Origin: Talinum fruticosum
Taxonomy: Eukaryota; Streptophyta; Magnoliopsida; Caryophyllales; Talinaceae
NCBI GenBank assembly: GCA_021018815.1
Contig: JAITYX010000058.1
Location: 3,923,001 to 3,987,000, forward strand
DNA: 64,000 nt
Direction: 5' to 3'
Shown here: positions 58,300 through 64,000 of the stretch, piece after piece
Layout of the letters: every line of letters begins with the position of its first letter
Position numbering within the stretch: position 1 is the stretch's first letter
Program-made: the position numbers and the translations under genes
The notes under the pieces: model-generated
What the model was told of the DNA's origin: nothing
The model's input: only the letters and a program-made list of their open reading frames with translations
Database searches by the model: none

Positions 58300-59522
58300 T
58301 GAAGGTTTGCTCGGGGAGAGGCTAAGTCACCCTAGAGGGAAGGTGAATAGGGTGATGATGAAATTTGTTGGAAATTTAAAATAGATATGACTCTAAAGAG
58401 AGTGACTGTCAAAGATGAACTCGGAAAATGAACTAACTCGGAATTCGGAGATGATTGAAGAAACAGATTAAACAGAATTCTAAAGTTGTTTGAGTCTAGA
58501 ATGTACTCAGAAAAGTAATAACTCGAAAGTACTTGGAAACCCTCCTGGGGCAGAAAACCACGGACCGTGCTAATCCAAGCACGAAGTCAAATCCACTATT
58601 TTGAGTCCACAAAATACAGTAGGCTGACTTAACCCAAGTTGCTCCCTTGAACAACTTCTTACAAATTTTCCTAGACTCGAAATTCCCTTATCTCGATCTA
58701 GTACTTCCTAGCTGAGATAACCCTTACAACTAGGGACAAGCGAGCTGAGTTCACCCTTACAGCTCGGTCAAGGGACCTCACTTAGAAAGTAAGAGAGAAA
58801 GTGTTTGTTACTAAGTACAAAACCTTACAACTCGTAATATAATGAGATACGAGATTGGGAGTTGTAAGTAGAAGATTGAGAATGAATACAATGACTTTCG
58901 ATCAAGTATGTATTTTTACAATTGGTTAAGCAATCTTCAAGTCTTGATATTTGGCTTCTATTTATAGATGACCAAGCAGCTTAGCCGTTGTGTCCATCTT
59001 CCGACTTGGAAGTTCCTTTATGACCGTTGTGTAGGTTTTCCGAGTCACTCGTGAAAATATCCATTGAAATGTGAGCATTAGACAACGGCTCTTGACTCCT
59101 TGGAAGTGCCTAAAACCACTGGCGGTGTCTTCAAAAGTAAGGTGGAAACCACCGTTGATCTTAGTGTTGCAGATTTCCAATTCGGAAACAGACAACCGTG
59201 ACACGGTGTTTGAGGCTAGGTGACTTGACGTTTTGAAGCTCGGTTACTTTTGTATTTCAAATTAGGATAGCCTTGTTTGAATAACCTACAAAAGTAAATC
59301 AATTTGGTTCTTAAAGTATAAAATACTTTGGTCTAAGATTAGACATAGATAATAATATAATTAAGATAGTGAAGTGACTAATTATCCGGGTCGGAAAAGG
59401 AATGGAATTTTCCGAGTCTAATATTCATGATACTCAAAATTCCATCCGAGTCAGTCTAAAAGAAAATCAAGTTAACTAAGAATATCGAGAGGAAATAAAC
59501 TTGATCTAGACTGAGCATGAAT
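58300..59522 (-). repeat. truncated 3' LTR of Copia copy 6
   Basis: Starts TGAAGGTTTGCTCGG. TATTTATA at 58959-58966, CCGTTG at 58986 and later CAACGG words. Ends near CTAAAATACCGAG, short of the TCTTCA tip. Confidence 0.8.
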
Positions 59523-59529
59523 TCAAGCT

Positions 59530-60664
59530 AAAATACCGAGTTCTCCTGGAGAAGCTCTATCGGCTCTCTTTGGTCCTTCCCAGGGCCTTCATCTCAATAA
59601 GCGAGGTTCCGCTACTCTCGGATTTGAGACTCGGGCGGTCTTCGGTTTATGGTCATAGATCGAAAGAAAGTCTTAAATGACCGGAGTATGTCCTTGAATT
59701 CTAAGGACACAGAGCTGATTTTGTCCATGAAGGAGGAGGATAAAATGGAAGTAAGAGACTTAGAAGCACCTGAGGTGGAAGCACCACCAGGTGGGGCAGG
59801 AAGAGAAAAAGGGGCATCTTTCTCGAGTCCGAGGCGAAGAAGATGGCCTCGGCTCCGAGCTGTGTACCCGGATACCAGGTTGGGTCTGCTGATATCCATA
59901 CCCCTGAAGTTCCTTTTGCCGACAACAACGGCAGCCTCGAAACAACGTTTGGGTCCGAGGGAAGAGGAACTTTGAATTGTTTGAACACAAGGGTGAGAAG
60001 AGCACCGAAGGGAAGAGGGGTGTTCTTCTTCTTTTGGAGTTAAGTTAGCACAGCTACCATTTGCTCAATTATGGATGGAAAGAGGTCTACTTTGTAGGCC
60101 TCGAGAATGTCAAATAGAGCTTTGAGGTGTTTGGAGTTGGGATTCTCCTTGCTAGAGTGCTGAGAGAAGAAGGTTCTCATCAGCAAGAAACACGAAGACG
60201 TGCTTCGACCTCAGCTGAGTCACGGAAAAATTTTTGCGTGACCCGGGGAACTCTTTGGCATACTTTTCAAAGAAGTCATCAGCGACCTCGGTGAAAGGAA
60301 TTGGATTGCTGTTCAAGAAGAGAGAAGAAACCTTGAACGGACGATGGAGAAGGGAAGTGTTTATGTGAACTGTTATGTTCTGCACTCGGAGGTTAGAACA
60401 CCTTCGTAGCTGGTGAGATGAGTGTAAAATTCGGATACGAGTTCAAGGTAGATGAACTCGCTGAAACAAAGAAAATTATAAACCACGGTTGATTGGATGT
60501 GAGGCAACCACGAAAATTTGGTGGTTGGGAAGAACTTATCATCCAGAGTGCAAGATGCTTCGGGTGACAATAGGTTTAGAATTTGAAAGGCCTTCTTGGC
60601 TTTTGGTTCGGGGTTTCTTTGTGGCAAAGCCAAGAAAGTCGAGGTGAAAACCTCTTTTTGTCAT
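59530..60664 (-). pseudogene. ORF3 of Copia copy 6 (C-terminus deleted)
   Basis: ATG at 60664: MTKRGFHLDFLGFATKKPRT. Then LDDKFFPTTKFSWLPHIQST, VVYNFLCFSEFIYLELVSEF, YTHLTSYEGVLTSE, MQNITVHINTSLLHRPFKVS, LNSNPIPFTEVADDFFEKYA and KEFPGSRKNFSVTQLRSKHV, then VFKQFKVPLPSDPNVVSRLP and MDKISSVSLEFKDILRSFKT, TINRRPPESQIRE. The frames 60633-60373 and 60385-60152 are long, and the sequence agrees well with copy 5. I infer a soluble, helix-rich protein of unknown role. Two or three frameshifts. Confidence 0.65.
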
Positions 60665-60906
60665 TTTTGAAGAAAAAGAGAAAGTAGGAAGGCTTGAGAA
60701 GGATGAGGAAAGAAGAACACGAAGAGAGTAAAAGTAAAAGAGTAGAAGAAAGAGTTGAGAGCAGCTGAGCTTACTTGACATGATCTTCACGAAGCTTGAA
60801 ATAACCGTAAATCGCCGTAGACGCAGAAAGCATGTGCGCGAAGTTCGATTTCGAGAGAGAGAGAGTAAGTGAAAAGTAAAGTAACGAAATGAAGGAGAAT
60901 AGTCGC

Positions 60907-61031
60907 TATTTATAAGAAAATAATCGTCCTTCAGTATCCGTGCTCGACTCAGCTCTTTCATCAGTCACCTCGGACCGATGTGACTGTTCTCTCCTTCAAC
61001 GGTTAGAATTCCAGTGGTTGTCTCCCAACGG
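60907..61031 (-). promoter_or_regulatory. internal promoter-like module upstream of ORF3 (copy 6)
   Basis: TATTTATA at 60907-60914, 243 bp before the ORF3 ATG. CAACGG at 60997-61002 and 61026-61031. The sense-strand context AGCCGTTGGGAGACAA is shared with copy 1. Confidence 0.6.
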
Positions 61032-61306
61032 CTAGTTGTCCGATCACGGTGCACGAGAGAGAGAAAAGATTTTGAAAATAAGTTCTGAATTTCTCCACTT
61101 ATCTAGAGATGATTTCAGGGAATCGATTTCCATTTTTCTCAATGTCCGAGTCCGACTCAGCTCAGCTTCTGAGTCACTCGAAACCGGAAGCAAATAATAA
61201 CTATCGGTTCAAGTATCACTAAGTCAACTCGACTTATGGTTATTAATGAATTGTAAACACATAACACATAATCATGCAAAGAAATTTTCACATAGATAGC
61301 ACATAA

Positions 61307-63437
61307 TTATGCATTAAGCATGCCAAGCTCATTCCTAATAAAGCAAAACCGATCTCACTAAGTGGTTTAGTAAAGATATCAGCTAGTTGAAGATTGGTAG
61401 GAATGAAATTGAGTTCAATATCACCTTTCTCAGAATGGTCTCTTAAGAAATGATACCTGACCTCAATGTGCTTTGTCTTTAAGTGCTGAACTGGATTTTT
61501 GGTGATGCTAATTGCACTCGATTGTCACACTTGATTGGAACCGATTTGAAAGAAAGTCCAAGATCTCTCAAGTGTTGCTTTATCCATAAGATCCGAGCGC
61601 AAGCATGTTCCAACTGTAATATACTTAGCCTCGGCAGTTGATAGAGCTACTGAGTTTTGCTTCTTTGAGTGCCAAGATATTAAGGATTGACCCAGAAATT
61701 GGCAAGCTCCTGAAGTGCTCTTTCTATCAACTTTGTATCCAGCGTAATCAGCATCCGAGTATCCAAGTGAGAGTCGGTTCTAAGTCTCTTAAGTACCACG
61801 GACCTAAATTCCGAGTCCTTGCAAGATCTTTAAATATTCTCTTCACCGCAGTGAGATGTGATTCTTTTGGATTAGCTTGAAATCTTGCACATAGGCAGAC
61901 ACTAAACATTATGTCCGGTCTACTCGAAGTAAGATATAGCAAAGATCCAATCATACCTCGATAGATTTTCCGATCTATTGCTTTACCTTTCTCGTCCGAG
62001 TTAAGTTTTATGCTACTCGCTCATAGGTGTAGCTGCGTGCTTTGCATCTTGGAGATTATATTTTTTCAGCAGCTCCTTGGTGTACTTTGATTGATGGATA
62101 TAGATTCCATCTTTGTGTTGCTTGATTTGTAGACCAAGGAAGAAATTGAGTTCTCCTATCATACTCATTTGGAATTCCTGTCTCATGAACTCGTAAAAGT
62201 CTCGACATAGAATTTCATTAGTAGCTTCAAAAATTATATATAAGGAAATCTTTCCCCTTGGTTTTTATAAAGAGAGTCTTGTCGATCTGACCTCTTCTAA
62301 AATCATTTTGAACCAAGAAATTACTCGGTCTTTCATACCAAGCTCCGGGAGCTTATTTAAGACCATAAAGAGCTTTTTGAAGTTTGAAAACATGATTTGG
62401 AAATTATGAGTTTTCAAAACCAGGGGCTACTCGACATAGACTTCATCTTCAATAAAACCATTAAGAAAGGCACACTTAACATCCATTTGATATAACTTGA
62501 TATTCATGCTAGATACAAATGCCAACAGGATTCTAATGGCTTCAATTCTAGCAACAGGTGCAAAGGTTTCCCTACAATCAATCCCTTCTTCCTAATTGTA
62601 ACCTTGAGCCACAAGTCTAGCCTTTTTCCGACTACCAACCCACCTTCATCCAGTTTGTTCTTGAAAACCCATTTGGTTCCTATGACTGGGTGGTCAAAGG
62701 TCGTTTGGTCGAGGTCCGGACTTGGTTTCTTTCGAATTGATTGAGTTCCTCTTGCATGGCCTCTACGCATTCATGTTCATTTAGGGCCTCTAGTGCATTT
62801 TTGGGTTCGAGTTAATGAAATGAATGCAATGAATGCACATAGGTTCTGAAGAGAGGAACGAGTTTTTACCCTACTCTTGATATCGGATAATATGTTTTCT
62901 ATTGGATGACTAGAAGCATACTTGAATGCTCTACCTGTTCTCCGATTCACCAGATCTGTAGGCTGAACCGCTTGATCTTTAGAAGTTTGTTCCGAGTGAT
63001 CTTGTTCATCGATTGTTCTTCAATGTTCCGAGCATCCTCTTGTGTTGTCTCATTCCGAGTCACTTTGTTCCGAGTGACTTCATTCCGAGCTGGTTGGGTT
63101 TAAATCCTGATAGGCTCAATTTTATCATCATCTTCTCTGTTGAGCTTCGGATCCGAGAAAAATGATTCGTTGGGTTTTTCCTGTTCAATCTCATCAAATA
63201 CAACGTGGATACTTTCTTCCACTTTGTTAGTTCTCTTATTAAAAATGCGATAAGCTTTACTATGAGATGAATAACCCAAAAAATACCTTCATCTGACCGA
63301 GCATCAAACTTTGTAAGGTGATCCTTACCATTGTTATGAACAAAGCATTTGCATCTAAAAGGTTTGAAATAGGAAATATTGGGTTTCTTCCCTTTATAGA
63401 GCTCATAAGGTTTTTCTTCAGGATGGGTCTGATGAGG
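61307..63437 (-). pseudogene. pol: Copia pol fragment of copy 6 (integrase end, RT, RNase H)
   Basis: From right to left: YELYKGKKPNISYFKPFRCK and an ARSDEG integrase tail; the variable linker; GTKWVFKNKLDEGGLV and [17 protein letters not shown] sequence of RT. The segment holding YVDD is deleted near 62233 (about 20 bp missing compared with copy 5 at 48896-48907). MIGSLLYLTSSRPDIMFSVC precedes an RNase H that is readable as the complement down to the GMINA stop at 61307. The loss of YVDD means this RT could not have been active after the deletion. Confidence 0.85.
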
Positions 63438-64000
63438 TGATGGAAAGTGGACTACCTTAAGAGTTGAGCTGAAAGATATGCATCTTGAAGGGCCAAACAT
63501 GTTTAAGGATCAACCAAAATTGCTTGAGTTTGTTTTAATCATTTTTGATCCGGGAGGATGCAAAACCAAGAGTTTGATCTTTTATGAATTCATGTTCATA
63601 AATAATTATCTTCCTACGGAGTCAAGAAGGAAGCAAGGAAGGAATTAGCTAGCAACCTAAAATCCTCCAAGTCAAAGCATGATGAATTCGGCCATGACAA
63701 ACCGTGAGAGTCAAGTCTTTTGTGCATAAATAACTTGGTGCATTCTTTTGGTCGGTCCAAGGTCCAAGAGCCATGTGCTTAAACGTCTACCATGATGCAT
63801 CAAAGGAGAAGAATGAAGACATTCTAGAAGCCTCCTAGAATATGATGTGTTGGCCAAATGGAAATGAGGCTTGGGAAAGGGAAAACAAGCCACAACCACA
63901 TGTTCCCAATTTTGAAATACTTGGCTAGAATTCACTCTAGCTTAACTTGGAGGAGGGGAAAGAATCTTGTTAGTTTTATTATCTTTTTACTTTATTTTCA
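63438..64000 (+). mobile_element. gypsy family A-related LTR, cut by the window end
   Basis: TGATGGAAAGTGGACTACCT at 63438 matches the complement of the family A LTR end (TGATGGAGAGTGGACTGCC). It continues with AGTTGAGCTGAAAG, CATGTTTAAGGATCAA, GATCCGGGAGGATG and TTCATAAATAATTATC in the same order. Orientation is opposite to the element at 50906. Sequence after about 63500 is more diverged. It inserted in the integrase region of copy 6. Whether it is solo or the 5' LTR of a full element cannot be seen. Confidence 0.8.

Larger units (their letters stand above)
58300..63437 (-). mobile_element. Sirevirus-type Copia (copy 6), truncated at both ends
   Basis: Minus strand. Truncated 3' LTR (58300 to about 59522), ORF3 without its tail (59530-60664), TATA box (60907-60914), RNase H (stop 61309-61307), RT and part of integrase up to 63437, where a gypsy LTR interrupts. 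The junction at about 59522 lacks the last part of the LTR, the polypurine tract and the ORF3 C-terminus, so a deletion of roughly 1 kb occurred there. Confidence 0.88.

Overview
This is plant nuclear DNA, most likely from a eudicot, and it is almost entirely transposable elements stacked inside one another. No intact host gene is visible. The plant origin rests on the element families: Copia gag-pol of the Sirevirus type with an initiator-Met-like primer site, Ty3/gypsy LTRs, and an En/Spm (CACTA) element whose transposase carries the Transposase_21, DUF4218 and DUF4216 blocks. I cannot name the species.

Layout. 1-1835: AT-rich decayed sequence. 1836-3409: a minus-strand Sirevirus-type remnant (copy 2; gag and part of an LTR). 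3410 to about 5330: a CACTA-like relic with a spliced ORF1-type pseudogene. About 5333-9010: a minus-strand DUF4283/CCHC pseudogene (LINE-ORF1-like) plus the tail of a second one. 9811-31827: a 22-kb CACTA element with degenerate termini, a 3-bp CAA target duplication and two genes, a TNP2-like transposase and a TNPA-like protein for which five introns can be read. It was hit by a full-length Copia (copy 1, 11678-23073), whose 3' LTR was itself hit by a solo LTR (20999-22035), and by two other solo LTRs (26710-27991 and 29310-30990). 32581-35473 and 39610-41565: LTR and leader pieces of a second gypsy family. 35474-39440 (minus, copy 3) and 41630-43639 (plus, copy 4): inverted remnants of a divergent Copia subfamily. 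43640-58299: a nearly complete minus-strand Copia (copy 5), interrupted by a complete 4.7-kb gypsy-like element (50906-55626, target duplication TTTAT). 58300-63437: another minus-strand Copia (copy 6), inserted in the 5' LTR of copy 5 and itself cut at 63438 by a gypsy LTR that runs off the window.

How the parts work together. The Copia family has the order LTR, gag (UBN2, CCHC knuckle), protease, integrase, reverse transcriptase, RNase H, and then a long downstream segment. In five copies that segment has the same layout: a TATA box resembling the LTR's own TATA, CCGTTG-type motifs upstream of it, a CT-rich leader, and a third open reading frame (ORF3). ORF3 ends in a charged tail and shares a DDFF(E/D)KYAKEFP-like core across two subfamilies. 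This internal promoter plus ORF3 cassette is the most interesting structure in the window.

Caution. Nearly every reading frame carries single-base frameshifts. Paired repeat copies differ preferentially at CTG/CAG and CCWGG sites, which are often written as TCG or CCG. Some apparent pseudogenisation may therefore be sequencing or consensus error at methylated CHG sites.
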